Shown here in pieces: positions 1 to 7,867 of a stretch of DNA of 64,000 nt (within the stretch, counting starts at the first letter, position 1; each line of letters opens with the position of its first letter). A program made the position numbers and the translations under genes. The DNA comes from UBA7239 sp964509075 (GTDB lineage: Bacteria; Pseudomonadota; Gammaproteobacteria; Pseudomonadales; UBA7239): the NCBI GenBank assembly GCA_964509075.1, contig CAZDWC010000003.1, positions 248,001-312,000 on the forward strand, given 5' to 3'. Under the pieces are notes generated by a model. It saw only the letters and a list, made by a program, of their open reading frames with translations, made no database searches and was not told where the DNA came from.

Positions 1-2
1 AA

Positions 3-2006
3 GCGGCAGCGCGCGTATTGCAGTTGCCCACCGTGGCATCCAAGAACTTTCTGATCACGATTGGCGATCGCTCCGTCACTGGCATGGTCGCCCGCGACCA
101 GTTGGTCGGGCCTTGGCAGATGCCGGTCGCCGATTGTGCGGTTACCACCGTGGCGTATGACACGTACGCAGGCGAAGCGATGGCGATGGGCGAGCGCACA
201 CCGGCGGCCTTGATTTCAGCACCAGCTTCCGCACGACTGGCTATTGCCGAAGCGATCACCAATATAGCGGCAACGCGCATCGAGAAATTATCCGATGTGA
301 AACTGTCGGCCAACTGGATGTGTGCGGCAGGTCACCCGGGTGAAGACGAGAAACTGTTTGATGCCGTGCGCACCGTGGGTATGGAGTTGTGCCCGCAGCT
401 GGGCATTACCGTGCCGGTGGGCAAGGATTCCATGTCCATGCGCACGCGCTGGCAGGAATACGGCGAAGACAAATCGGTCACTGCGCCGATGTCCCTGATT
501 ATTTCCGCGTTTGCACCCGTTCTGGATGTGCGCCGGACAGTGACTCCGCAGTTGGTTTCAAAAAACGTGTGCACCGATAAAGGCGAATCAACGCTGTTTT
601 TGATGGATCTCGGCAATGGCAAGAACCGTCTCGGCAGTTCGGCGCTGGCGCAGGTGTATGGTCAGCTGGGCAGTGAAGCGCCTGATCTCGATCACCCTGT
701 GCAGTTGGCAAATTTTTTCGCCTTGATACAAGCGGCGCTGGAGCAGAATGTTCTGCTCGCCTATCACGATCGTTCCGACGGTGGTCTGTTTGTCACGCTG
801 GCGGAAATGGCGTTTGCCGGTCATTGCGGCGTGAATGTAGCGCTGGATGCATTGGGCGCAGATACGCTGGCAGTGCTGTTTGCCGAAGAGCCGGGTGCGG
901 TAGTGCAGATTGCCGCCTCTGATATTGAAAAATGGCAGTTGTTGGTCAAGCAATTTGCGCTGGAAACCCTCGTGCATTGCATCGGCGCTGTGAATGCGGA
1001 TGATCACTTGCGATTCACGCGGTCACAGCAAACGCTATTGCAGATGCCTCGTGCAGAGGCGTTGGCGCTGTGGTGGGAAACCAGCTATCGCATTCAGGCG
1101 ATGCGCGATAACCCGGAATGTGCTGCACAGGAAAAGCGTACTGTTCTCGACAAGGAAAATCCGGGTTTGTCAGTAGCGCTTTCATTTGATCAAAATGAAA
1201 ATACGGTAGCGCCGATGATCGCCACGGGTGTGCGTCCGCGCGTGGCGATACTGCGCGAGCAAGGCGTGAACGGTCAGGTGGAAATGGCAGCGGCATTTGA
1301 TCGCGCCGGTTTTGCTGCAGTGGATGTGCACATGAGTGACATTCTGGCTGGTCGCGTTGATCTGCAAACGTTTAAAGGACTCGCTGCCTGTGGCGGTTTT
1401 TCCTACGGTGATGTACTCGGTGCCGGCGAGGGCTGGGCAAAAACCATTCTGTTCAACAGTCGTGCGCGCGACATGTTCGAAGCATTCTTTCATCGCGCCG
1501 ACAGTTTCAGTCTGGGTGTGTGCAATGGCTGTCAGATGATGTCGAATCTGAAGACGCTGATGCCAGGTGCCGAACACTGGCCGCGTTTTGTGCGCAACAC
1601 ATGCGAGCAATTTGAAGCGCGTTTTGTGATGGTTGAAGTTCAGCAATCTCGTTCGATTGTGCTGGCGGGCATGGCGGGTTCGCGCATGCCGATCACCACG
1701 GCGCACGGTGAAGGCCGTGCCGAGTTTGTCGATGATGCGGCGCTGTCGGCGTTTGATGCGAGCGGGCAGGTGGCGATGCGCTATATCGACAACCGTGGTT
1801 CCGTTACCGAGCAGTTCCCGGCCAACCCCAACGGCTCGCCGCGCGGTATCACCGCCGTGACCAACAGCGATGGCCGCCACACCATCATGATGCCGCACCC
1901 CGAACGTGTGTTTCGGGCAGTACAGCATTCTTGGCGGCCGGACGGCTGGCAGGAAGATGGCCCATGGTTGCGCCTGTTCCGTAATGCGCGATCCTGGGTT
2001 GCCTGA
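3..2006 (+). CDS. purL: phosphoribosylformylglycinamidine synthase, C-terminal part (runs off left edge)
   Basis: This is the 3' half of the large single-chain FGAM synthase, which converts FGAR, glutamine and ATP to FGAM in purine synthesis. The reading frame is open at the left edge, so the start is outside the window. Visible motifs are TIGDRSVTGM and GKDSMSM of the synthetase half, and a C-terminal class I glutamine amidotransferase with the nucleophile in GVCNGCQMMSN and the His-Glu pair in PHPERVFR. About 667 residues are present of the roughly 1290 usual in Gammaproteobacteria. No frame disruption is seen. It ends well before the next gene, with a hairpin in the gap. Confidence 0.97.
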   Translation, partial: AAARVLQLPTVASKNFLITIGDRSVTGMVARDQLVGPWQMPVADCAVTTVAYDTYAGEAMAMGERTPAALISAPASARLAIAEAITNIAATRIEKLSDVKLSANWMCAAGHPGEDEKLFDAVRTVGMELCPQLGITVPVGKDSMSMRTRWQEYGEDKSVTAPMSLIISAFAPVLDVRRTVTPQLVSKNVCTDKGESTLFLMDLGNGKNRLGSSALAQVYGQLGSEAPDLDHPVQLANFFALIQAALEQNVLLAYHDRSDGGLFVTLAEMAFAGHCGVNVALDALGADTLAVLFAEEPGAVVQIAASDIEKWQLLVKQFALETLVHCIGAVNADDHLRFTRSQQTLLQMPRAEALALWWETSYRIQAMRDNPECAAQEKRTVLDKENPGLSVALSFDQNENTVAPMIATGVRPRVAILREQGVNGQVEMAAAFDRAGFAAVDVHMSDILAGRVDLQTFKGLAACGGFSYGDVLGAGEGWAKTILFNSRARDMFEAFFHRADSFSLGVCNGCQMMSNLKTLMPGAEHWPRFVRNTCEQFEARFVMVEVQQSRSIVLAGMAGSRMPITTAHGEGRAEFVDDAALSAFDASGQVAMRYIDNRGSVTEQFPANPNGSPRGITAVTNSDGRHTIMMPHPERVFRAVQHSWRPDGWQEDGPWLRLFRNARSWVA

Positions 2007-2036
2007 AACATCAGTGTTCCGACAAATTTCAGACGA

Positions 2037-2064
2037 GGATTATCGGTATATATGCCGGTAATCC
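2037..2064 (+). terminator. possible terminator hairpin after purL
   Basis: GGATTATCGG and CCGGTAATCC can form a 10-bp stem with one T-G wobble around an 8-nt loop. The T-run TTTTT lies about 10 nt further on rather than directly behind the stem, so this is a weak terminator candidate only. Confidence 0.35.
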
Positions 2065-2171
2065 GGCGGTGACGTTTTTGTGCTGGCCTGCTATTTGCTG
2101 TATGCAATTGGTCGGTTATAGTGCGTCTGCTTTCAAAAACATGGAATGTTTTTCAGCGAGGTTTTCTGTCC

Positions 2172-2852
2172 ATGTCGTCGTCTTCATTGTTTTCACCTGT
2201 CACGATTCTGATCGCTGATGATCACGATCTGGTACGTATCGGCTTGCGCCACATGCTCGCGGGGATCAAGGATTTTATCGTCATCGGCGAGGCCGCCAGC
2301 GGCGAAGAGGCGCTGGACAAGGCTGCGGAACTCGGGCCGGAGATTGTGTTGATGGACGTGCGCATGCCGGGTATTGGCGGCATTGAAGCCACCGTGCGCA
2401 TGGCTCGGCGGGCTCCGGGAAGCCGGGTGATTGCACTCACGGCTTGCGCCGATGATCCCTTTCCCGACAGGCTGCTGGAGGCGGGGGCCATGGCTTTCCT
2501 CACCAAGGACAGCGATCTTGATGAGTTGGTGCTGGCCATCAACGAAGTCCGCCGCGGCAATCAGTACGTCTGCCGCAAGATTGCCCAGGAGTTGGCACTC
2601 AAGCCTTTGCGCAAGAAAAATGGCGGTAGCCATTCACCTTTTGATGAATTGTCGGATCGTGAATTGCAGGTTGCTTTGATGATCGTTGGCTGTCGCAGTG
2701 CGCAGGACATAGCTGATCATTTGAATGTCAGCCCGAAAACCGTCAACACCTACCGCTACCGCATGTTCGAGAAGCTGGGGGTGGACAGCGATGTGGCGTT
2801 AACCCTGCTGGCTATCCGCCACCGCCTGTTTGTGCCGGAAGAAGTTATATAA
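2172..2852 (+). CDS. gacA: GacA/UvrY-family response regulator (LuxR-type HTH)
   Basis: A two-component response regulator of the UvrY/SirA/GacA group, which in relatives is phosphorylated by a BarA/GacS hybrid kinase and activates small RNAs that titrate CsrA/RsmA. The N-terminal receiver has the acidic pair in ADDHDLVR and the phospho-acceptor Asp in VLMDVRMPG, then a linker and a C-terminal LuxR HTH with LSDRELQVALMIVGC and SPKTVNTYRYRMFEKL, very close to GacA. The ATG at 2172 is preferred because a GAGG motif sits upstream; an in-frame GTG at 2121 would add 17 residues. In many relatives gacA is followed by uvrC, which is absent here, so the orthology is inferred from sequence only. Confidence 0.88.
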   Translation: MSSSSLFSPVTILIADDHDLVRIGLRHMLAGIKDFIVIGEAASGEEALDKAAELGPEIVLMDVRMPGIGGIEATVRMARRAPGSRVIALTACADDPFPDRLLEAGAMAFLTKDSDLDELVLAINEVRRGNQYVCRKIAQELALKPLRKKNGGSHSPFDELSDRELQVALMIVGCRSAQDIADHLNVSPKTVNTYRYRMFEKLGVDSDVALTLLAIRHRLFVPEEVI

Positions 2853-2857
2853 GTATC

Positions 2858-2881
2858 TTCGCCGCTGTGGTCAGCGGCGAA
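2858..2881. terminator. perfect hairpin between convergent gacA-like gene and lexA
   Basis: TTCGCCGCTG, a 4-nt loop and CAGCGGCGAA form a perfect 10-bp stem between two convergent genes; the lexA stop codon falls at the loop. No strong T-run follows on either strand, so it may act as a bidirectional terminator or as an mRNA 3'-end protector. Confidence 0.5.
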
Positions 2882-3482
2882 TGATGCCGACGCTGATCCC
2901 TTCAATCTCGCAGTGTTGTTCGCGCAGATCCACTTCTATCGGCGTGTAGTCGCTGTTTTCCGGCAATAGCTTGAGTTGGTAGCCGTTGCGTTCCCGCTGC
3001 AGGCGTTTCACGGTCACTTCCTCATCGAGTCTTGCCACGACAATCTGGCCGTTGCGCGCGTCCTGTGTGCGGTGCACAGCCAGCAAGTCACCATCCAGAA
3101 TGCCGGCATCCTTCATGCTGTCGCCACGCACCTGCAGGAAGTAATCCACGCGCGGGTGAAAGAATTCCGCAGGCACATTGCAGTAATCCTCAATGTGTTG
3201 CTCGGCGAGTATGGGGTTGCCCGCGGCAACCCGGCCAACAATGGGGATGCCGCTGTCGCGCTCGCGCTGCATGTCTGGCAGGCGAATGCCGCGAGAAGCG
3301 CCGGCTACCATTTCAATAGCGCCTTTACGGGCCAAGGCTTTCAGGTGCTCTTCAGCAGCATTGGCAGACTTGAAGCCAAGCCTGGTCGCAATTTCGGCGC
3401 GGGTAGGCGGGTAGCCTGTCTCTTCAATATGGCTTCGGATCAGGTCCAGAATTTCCTGCTGGCGCGCGGTGAGCTCTTGCAT
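2871..3482 (-). CDS. lexA: LexA SOS repressor
   Basis: LexA represses the SOS regulon and cleaves itself when RecA filaments form on single-stranded DNA. The 203-residue product, the usual length, opens with MQELTARQQEILDLI and a winged HTH. It contains the Ala-Gly cleavage site in VGRVAAGNPI, the nucleophile in GDSMKDAG and the general-base Lys in EVTVKRLQ. The start at 3482 matches known LexA N-termini; the longer open frame upstream to 3572 runs through the operator and is rejected. Two SOS boxes directly upstream indicate autoregulation. It is convergent with the gacA-like gene. Confidence 0.97.
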   Translation of the reverse strand: MQELTARQQEILDLIRSHIEETGYPPTRAEIATRLGFKSANAAEEHLKALARKGAIEMVAGASRGIRLPDMQRERDSGIPIVGRVAAGNPILAEQHIEDYCNVPAEFFHPRVDYFLQVRGDSMKDAGILDGDLLAVHRTQDARNGQIVVARLDEEVTVKRLQRERNGYQLKLLPENSDYTPIEVDLREQHCEIEGISVGIIRR

Positions 3483-3491
3483 GGCGAATCT

Positions 3492-3507
3492 CTGTTCTAA
3501 TATACAG
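3492..3507 (-). promoter_or_regulatory. LexA box 1 (perfect CTGT-N8-ACAG)
   Basis: The 16-mer CTGTTCTAATATACAG matches the gammaproteobacterial SOS box exactly at its conserved ends. It begins 10 bp upstream of the lexA start codon, where it would block transcription or early elongation. Confidence 0.93.
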
Positions 3508-3508
3508 C

Positions 3509-3524
3509 TTGTGATTATATACAG
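3509..3524 (-). promoter_or_regulatory. LexA box 2 (one mismatch)
   Basis: TTGTGATTATATACAG keeps ACAG but has TTGT in place of CTGT. It is separated from box 1 by a single base, the tandem arrangement typical of autoregulated lexA promoters. Confidence 0.85.
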
Positions 3525-3656
3525 TAATTGGTGTGTGGCAAGCAGCGTGATTGTAGCTATGTGTCTGGTCATGGCTCATTGGAAAAGAACGTGCCTGGCG
3601 CTGGCTGTTATGGCCAACCAGTTTGGAATGGGCAGTGTGGCTGGTACAATGTCGAT

Positions 3657-3760
3657 GTCATTGGGGAGTAGCCGCTCTTCTGTTTGAAGAGGCTTGCGTC
3701 AACACACTTGGTCAATAGGCCATGGCGCAGGCAGTTTGCAAACCTGGCAAGACCTTTGAC
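3657..3760 (+). promoter_or_regulatory. yybP-ykoY (Mn2+) riboswitch aptamer
   Basis: The leader has the hallmark blocks of the yybP-ykoY aptamer: GGGGAGTAGC near 3663, the GCGTCAACA block near 3696 and GCAAGACC near 3747. A short closing stem can form between GTCA (3657-3660) and TGAC (3757-3760), with GG and CC inside. This aptamer class senses Mn2+ and often precedes UPF0016/GDT1 transporters, which is exactly the gene that follows. Identification is from conserved sequence blocks; a covariance-model search was not possible. Confidence 0.88.
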
Positions 3761-3823
3761 CACAATTCACCCGTATTGGCCGGGGGGTGTTTTGTGGTCA
3801 TTTGTCTGTTGTCCGGCCAGGAG
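3757..3823 (+). promoter_or_regulatory. riboswitch expression platform with two competing stems
   Basis: TGACCACAA (3757-3765) pairs perfectly with TTGTGGTCA (3792-3800). An alternative 7-bp stem joins TGGCCGG (3777-3783) with CCGGCCA (3813-3819), ending on the first base of the ribosome binding site AGGAG (3819-3823). The first stem shares bases with the aptamer closing helix and the second crosses the first, so they should exclude one another. This suggests control of ribosome access; which state is ON cannot be told from sequence alone. Confidence 0.6.
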
Positions 3824-3828
3824 TTTTT

Positions 3829-4407
3829 ATGGAATCCCTTCTCGTTTCAACCGGTGTCGTTGCCCTTGCCGAAATCGGTGACAAGACCCAGCTTCTCGCG
3901 TTTATCCTCGCCGCGCGCTTCAAAAAACCTGTGCCGATAATAGTGGGCATCCTGCTGGCAACTGTTGTCAACCATGGTATGGCTGGCGCTTTAGGTGCGT
4001 GGATTACCAGTGCGCTCAGTCCGGACATTTTACGCTGGGTGCTGGGCATCTCTTTCATCGGTATGGCAGTCTGGACGCTGATCCCTGACAAAATCGAAGA
4101 AGAGGAAACGAAAATTGCAGGCAAACTCGGTGTGTTCGGGGCGACAATGCTCACCTTTTTCCTCGCTGAAATGGGAGATAAAACCCAGGTCGCCACTATT
4201 GCTATGGCAGCCCATTATCCGAATCCGCTGATGGTCGTTATGGGTACGACACTGGGAATGCTGATTGCTGACGTACCTGCTGTCTTTGTCGGAGACAGGC
4301 TGGCAGAGAAAATTCCGATGAGGCTGGTGCATTCCATGGCAGCCGCTATTTTTGCATTGCTGGGTTTGGCGACCTTGTTTGGTGCGGGCTCGAAACTGGG
4401 CTTCTAG
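3829..4407 (+). CDS. GDT1/UPF0016 (TMEM165) family Mn2+ transporter
   Basis: A 192-residue polytopic inner-membrane protein with the duplicated family signature: EIGDKTQLLAF in the first half and EMGDKTQVATIAM in the second, each on a membrane helix and together forming the cation site. About six transmembrane segments are apparent. Bacterial members such as Vibrio MneA export manganese; the specific substrate here is inferred, supported by the Mn-type riboswitch upstream. ATG 3829 has AGGAG five bases ahead and is preferred over the open frame reaching back to 3787. Confidence 0.9.
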   Translation: MESLLVSTGVVALAEIGDKTQLLAFILAARFKKPVPIIVGILLATVVNHGMAGALGAWITSALSPDILRWVLGISFIGMAVWTLIPDKIEEEETKIAGKLGVFGATMLTFFLAEMGDKTQVATIAMAAHYPNPLMVVMGTTLGMLIADVPAVFVGDRLAEKIPMRLVHSMAAAIFALLGLATLFGAGSKLGF

Positions 4408-4499
4408 TAGGTCTGTGCTCTGAGTGCCCATGATGAATGCACCTGACATCACGGGCATGTCGGCTGATGTCTTTGCGAATTTGCCAGCGATGGGTTTTG

Positions 4500-4994
4500 T
4501 CAGCGTTTGTTGCTTTTTCGATAGGCGAACAGATCCAGTTGCAACACGCGCGCGTCTTCGCGGCCGGTGGTGGCGGGGTAGTAATTGCGGCGTTGGCCAA
4601 TTTCGACGAAGCCTTCGGAGAAATACAGAGACAGTGCTGCGAGGTTGGAGACGCGCACTTCCAGATAAACGCGCATCAGGTTTTTATCGAGTTGCAGCAA
4701 ACTTTCCTGCAGCAAATGACGGCCTGAGCCATGACCTTGCTGTTCCGGGTGAATGGCAATATTGAGCAGGCTGGCTTCATCCAGTACGCATTCGTAGATG
4801 GCAAAGCCGATAATTTCCTTGCCTGTTTCCAGAACAAAGCAGCGCAGGTGTTGTTGTTCAAGACACCAGTGCAGTGTGGATTCCGGCCACGGATAGATAT
4901 GCGCCTGTTCTTCGATGAACAGCAGGTCGTCAAAATCTTTCAGTGTCGCGCGACGTATGTTCACGTGCGCAATAGCACTTGCAGTGTTTTCCAT
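4500..4994 (-). CDS. rimI: ribosomal protein S18 alanine N-acetyltransferase
   Basis: A GNAT-fold enzyme of 164 residues that acetylates the N-terminal alanine of S18 in relatives. It contains the RimI-like segment IEEQAHIYPWPESTLHWCL, the acetyl-CoA loop region EQQGHGSGRHLLQ and the C-terminal AALSLYFSEGFVEIGQRRNYY. The start lies inside the 3' end of the upstream holD-like gene, a 34-bp overlap that mirrors the holD-rimI overlap of E. coli and suggests translational coupling. Confidence 0.93.
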   Translation of the reverse strand: MENTASAIAHVNIRRATLKDFDDLLFIEEQAHIYPWPESTLHWCLEQQHLRCFVLETGKEIIGFAIYECVLDEASLLNIAIHPEQQGHGSGRHLLQESLLQLDKNLMRVYLEVRVSNLAALSLYFSEGFVEIGQRRNYYPATTGREDARVLQLDLFAYRKSNKR

Positions 4995-5689
4995 GTTTCA
5001 CGTTTGCGTAACGGTTGCTCCAGCATGTCACGCAGGCTGCAGGCGCTAACCAGTGCCCGATCATGGTAGTGGTGGGTGCTGGCGGGATCTGTTTGCAGCA
5101 AGGCTGCCGCGTGTTCGCCAAAGGCAAGAATCTGTCGCAGAGATATGTTTTGCAGCGGGCCGGCATCCAGCAGTCCCTGAAAATATTCGCGTGCCGCGTG
5201 TTGGCTTTTTTCCTTGCGCTGTTGCAGTGGCCAGACAAATTGCTGTGCGGGCGACAGTTCAGTACTGCGGCCGATCGCCTGCAGGATATTGCGCAACAAA
5301 GTCAGCACTTCATTGTCGAGACGTGTGCAGTCAGCGAGGATCAGCAAATCATCCACTGTCCAGATGGCAATCCGGCACTGGAAAGTATCTTGTGATTTTT
5401 CGATTGTTGCAGTGCGAGTGGGTGGCGCGGTTTTTCGTGTAATCGGCGTTGCTGCCGCAGTTTCCAGTATGTGCTGGTGTGAAGGAGGATTGTGCGCAGC
5501 TGTGTGGAGCTTATGTTGCGGCTGCCGCTCAGGCAACAGAGCTGCAACATCTGTCATTGCTGCATTTGTGGTTGTTGGTAGCTCAATCTCGACGATGGCT
5601 GACGGGCGCGCACCCGGCAGTGGCGCGCGCGCCACGTACTGGGTGACGCCCATGGCGTCAAGATATTGCAAGCGCAGTAATTCGTCCAT
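4961..5689 (-). CDS. holD: HolD-like protein (DNA polymerase III psi subunit-like)
   Basis: A 242-residue protein whose N-terminus, LQYLDAMGVTQYVARAP, resembles the HolD N-terminus LQQLGITQW that contacts chi and the clamp loader. A low-complexity Thr/Ala/Pro/His linker of about 80 residues follows, then a C-terminal part (ILADCTRLDNEVLTLLRNILQAIG) that resembles the conserved end of psi. It is much longer than E. coli HolD (about 137 residues). Position directly before rimI is the same as in E. coli, which strengthens an otherwise weak similarity. It starts only a few bases after the leuA stop, so leuA-holD-rimI may be cotranscribed. Confidence 0.72.
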   Translation of the reverse strand: MDELLRLQYLDAMGVTQYVARAPLPGARPSAIVEIELPTTTNAAMTDVAALLPERQPQHKLHTAAHNPPSHQHILETAAATPITRKTAPPTRTATIEKSQDTFQCRIAIWTVDDLLILADCTRLDNEVLTLLRNILQAIGRSTELSPAQQFVWPLQQRKEKSQHAAREYFQGLLDAGPLQNISLRQILAFGEHAAALLQTDPASTHHYHDRALVSACSLRDMLEQPLRKRETWKTLQVLLRT

Positions 5690-5692
5690 GTG

Positions 5693-7255
5693 TCAGATAT
5701 CGTCGCCTTCTTGCGGATTGATTCGACGGTCACCGGATGCCATTAAATTCAGCGCGTTCAGGTAAGCTTTCACTGAGGCGACGACAATATCCGTGTCTGC
5801 GCCATTGCCGTTGATGATGCGACCGGTGCGTTCCAGGCGCACTGTCACTTCACCTTGGGAGTCGGTGCCGCTGGTAATCGCGTTCACGGAGTACAGTAAT
5901 AAATCGGCACCACTTTGCGCCACTTTCTCGATGGCCTTGAACGCAGCATCCACAGGGCCACTGCCTTCGGCTTCGGTTTTTATCACTTCGCCTTTTACTT
6001 TCAGGTTGAGTGCTGCGTGAGGGCGAGTGCCGGTTTTGGAAACGACTTCGATGGTATCGAGGTGATAGGTTTCCTCTACTTCACTCGGATCCATGTCGCT
6101 GACCAGTGCCTGCAAATCCTCGTCGAAAATTTCCGATTTCTTGTCGGCGAGATCCTTGAAGCGTGCAAAGGCATCGTTCAAGGCATCGTCGCTCAATTCA
6201 ATGCCGAGATCTTTCAGGCGTGTGCGGAAAGCGTTGCGGCCGGAGAGTTTGCCGAGTACCAGTTTGTTCGCGTTCCAGCCGACATCTTCCGCACGCATGA
6301 TCTCGTAGGTTTCGCGATGCTTGAGTACGCCGTCCTGATGAATGCCGGATTCATGCGCGAACGCATTTGCGCCGACAATTGCTTTGTTAGGTTGTACGGG
6401 ATAACCGGTGATAGTGGAAACCAGTTTCGACGCAGGCACAATCTGTGTGGCATCAATGCGCGTATCTACGGTGAAAATATCGCGGCGTGTGCGCACAGCC
6501 ATCACCACTTCTTCCAGTGAGGCATTACCGGCACGCTCGCCCAAGCCGTTGATGGTACATTCCACCTGCCGTGCACCATTCATCACTGCAGCAAGTGAAT
6601 TAGCTACCGCCATGCCGAGATCGTTGTGGCAGTGTGTGGACCACACCACTTTGTCGGCATTGGGTACGCGCTCAATCAATTGTTTGAAGCGTTCGCCCCA
6701 GAGCGCAGGAATCGAGTAGCCGACCGTGTCTGGTACGTTGATGGTTCTGGCGCCAGCCTGAATCACGGCATCGAAAATGCGCACCAGGAAATCGATCTCC
6801 GAACGCACGGCATCTTCTGCCGAGAACTCGATGTCCGTGGTGTATTCGCCTGCCAGTTTCACTGCCATCACAGCCTGCTCGACTACCTGATCCGGTGTCA
6901 TGCGCAGTTTCTTTTCCATGTGGATGGGGCTGGTGGCGATAAACGTATGGATGCGGCCAGACTTGGCGGGCGTGATGGCTTCGCCTGCGCGACGCACATC
7001 TTTTTCGTTGGCGCGCGCCAGCGAGCAGATGGTGGAGTGTTGTACGGTTTCGGCAATGGCCTTGATGGCTTCGAAGTCGCCGGGGCTGGCGGCGGCAAAG
7101 CCGGCTTCGATGACATCGACACCGAGTTTTTCCAGCTGGCGCGCGATGCGGATTTTCTCGTCGCGTGTCATGGAAGCGCCGGGGCTTTGCTCGCCGTCGC
7201 GCAAGGTGGTGTCGAAAATGATTAAACGATCTTTATGGCTTTGAACGTCAGACAT
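5693..7255 (-). CDS. leuA: 2-isopropylmalate synthase
   Basis: First committed enzyme of leucine synthesis, condensing acetyl-CoA with 2-oxoisovalerate. The 520-residue protein has the HMGL-like TIM barrel with FDTTLRDGEQSPGASM at the N-terminus, the metal ligands in STHCHNDLGMAVANS, HESGIHQDGVLKH, and a C-terminal allosteric domain (VEETYHLDTIEVVSKTGTRPHAAL) that binds leucine for feedback inhibition. A GGAG motif precedes the ATG. A leucine-rich leader ORF lies 77 bases upstream, suggesting attenuation. Not in a leuABCD cluster here. Confidence 0.97.
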   Translation of the reverse strand: MSDVQSHKDRLIIFDTTLRDGEQSPGASMTRDEKIRIARQLEKLGVDVIEAGFAAASPGDFEAIKAIAETVQHSTICSLARANEKDVRRAGEAITPAKSGRIHTFIATSPIHMEKKLRMTPDQVVEQAVMAVKLAGEYTTDIEFSAEDAVRSEIDFLVRIFDAVIQAGARTINVPDTVGYSIPALWGERFKQLIERVPNADKVVWSTHCHNDLGMAVANSLAAVMNGARQVECTINGLGERAGNASLEEVVMAVRTRRDIFTVDTRIDATQIVPASKLVSTITGYPVQPNKAIVGANAFAHESGIHQDGVLKHRETYEIMRAEDVGWNANKLVLGKLSGRNAFRTRLKDLGIELSDDALNDAFARFKDLADKKSEIFDEDLQALVSDMDPSEVEETYHLDTIEVVSKTGTRPHAALNLKVKGEVIKTEAEGSGPVDAAFKAIEKVAQSGADLLLYSVNAITSGTDSQGEVTVRLERTGRIINGNGADTDIVVASVKAYLNALNLMASGDRRINPQEGDDI

Positions 7256-7289
7256 GGTTGTGCTCCAGAATTCTGTTTGGGGATAAAGC

Positions 7290-7359
7290 GGCTTTTGGGT
7301 GCCCCGCGCGGGGCGTGCGAGTTAGATGCCCCTCAGGGCAGCAGGAGCAGGCAAAAGCC
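7290..7359 (-). promoter_or_regulatory. possible leuA attenuator structures
   Basis: On the leuA strand, GGCTTTTG (7352-7359, within the leader peptide just before the Leu codons) can pair with CAAAAGCC (7290-7297), enclosing a perfect GCCCCGCGCGGGGC hairpin (7301-7314). A third stem within the leader, GCGGACT with AGTCCGC, lies around 7364-7385. These could be alternative structures governed by a ribosome stalled at the Leu codons. There is no clear U-run directly after the GC hairpin, so a classical terminator is not proven. Confidence 0.4.
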
Positions 7360-7422
7360 ATGGGCGGACTGCAGGGCAAGTCCGCGATGCGTGCAATGCT
7401 TGTGGGCAGGATTGCTTTGCAT
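7333..7422 (-). CDS. leuL: leucine-rich leader peptide upstream of leuA
   Basis: A 29-codon ORF with an ATG start ends ...GGC TTT TGC CTG CTC CTG CTG CCC TGA, so four consecutive leucine codons sit just before the stop; two further Leu codons occur earlier. Its stop is 77 bases ahead of leuA. This is the arrangement of the E. coli leuL leader, in which ribosome stalling at Leu codons controls attenuation. No convincing Shine-Dalgarno sequence precedes the ATG, and the peptide shows no other similarity to LeuL. Function is inferred from codon content and position. Confidence 0.6.
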   Translation of the reverse strand: MQSNPAHKHCTHRGLALQSAHGFCLLLLP

Positions 7423-7470
7423 GGGTGACAAGAAAGCCGGATTTATTGATTGGGTGAATGATAAGCCGAG

Positions 7471-7493
7471 ACGGGCCGGTTTTCCAAGCCCGT
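7471..7493 (-). terminator. possible terminator hairpin after queD
   Basis: ACGGGC and GCCCGT form a 6-bp stem, extendable by GG-CC pairs around an AAAA loop, five bases past the queD stop. The sequence after the stem is only moderately T-rich. Confidence 0.4.
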
Positions 7494-7498
7494 ATTGC

Positions 7499-7855
7499 CT
7501 AGTCTCCTGAATAGACGCAGCCGCTGGTGCAGGTTTCCTTCACCGCAATCCGGCTCAGCAGTGGCAAACCCGGTTTGAGTTTTTGCCAGATCCAGCGCGC
7601 AAGGTTCTCGCTGGTGGGGTTTTCCAGTCCGGGGATTTCGTTCAGATAGTGGTGGTCGAGCTGTTCCCAGACCGGTTTGAAGGCCGACTTGATGTCGGCA
7701 AAATCCATCACCCAGCCATTGTGAGCATCGACCGGGCCTTCGACATGAATGGAAATCTGGAAGGAATGGCCGTGCAGGCGGCTGCATTTATGGCCTTCCG
7801 GCACGTGGGGCAGGCGGTGTGCAGCTTCAATCGAGAACTCTTTGTAGATTTCCAT
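7499..7855 (-). CDS. queD: 6-carboxytetrahydropterin synthase
   Basis: A 118-residue member of the 6-pyruvoyltetrahydropterin synthase family. In the queuosine/7-deazaguanine pathway it converts dihydroneopterin triphosphate to 6-carboxytetrahydropterin. Zinc ligands are in IEAAHRLPH and RLHGHSFQ, the catalytic Cys is in HKCSRLHGH, and GWVMDFADIK plus LDHHYLNEI are typical. No other queuosine genes are adjacent. Twelve bases separate it from the upstream sensor kinase on the same strand, so the two are probably cotranscribed. Confidence 0.93.
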   Translation of the reverse strand: MEIYKEFSIEAAHRLPHVPEGHKCSRLHGHSFQISIHVEGPVDAHNGWVMDFADIKSAFKPVWEQLDHHYLNEIPGLENPTSENLARWIWQKLKPGLPLLSRIAVKETCTSGCVYSGD

Positions 7856-7867
7856 GTTTTTCCTGTA

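Noticed and set aside
3483..3572. N-terminal extension of LexA
   Set aside because: The extension would be translated through both SOS boxes; the conserved LexA start is at 3482.
7301..7314. GC-rich hairpin as a standard rho-independent terminator before leuA
   Set aside because: Perfect stem but no U-run follows on the leuA strand, so it is listed only as part of a possible attenuator.
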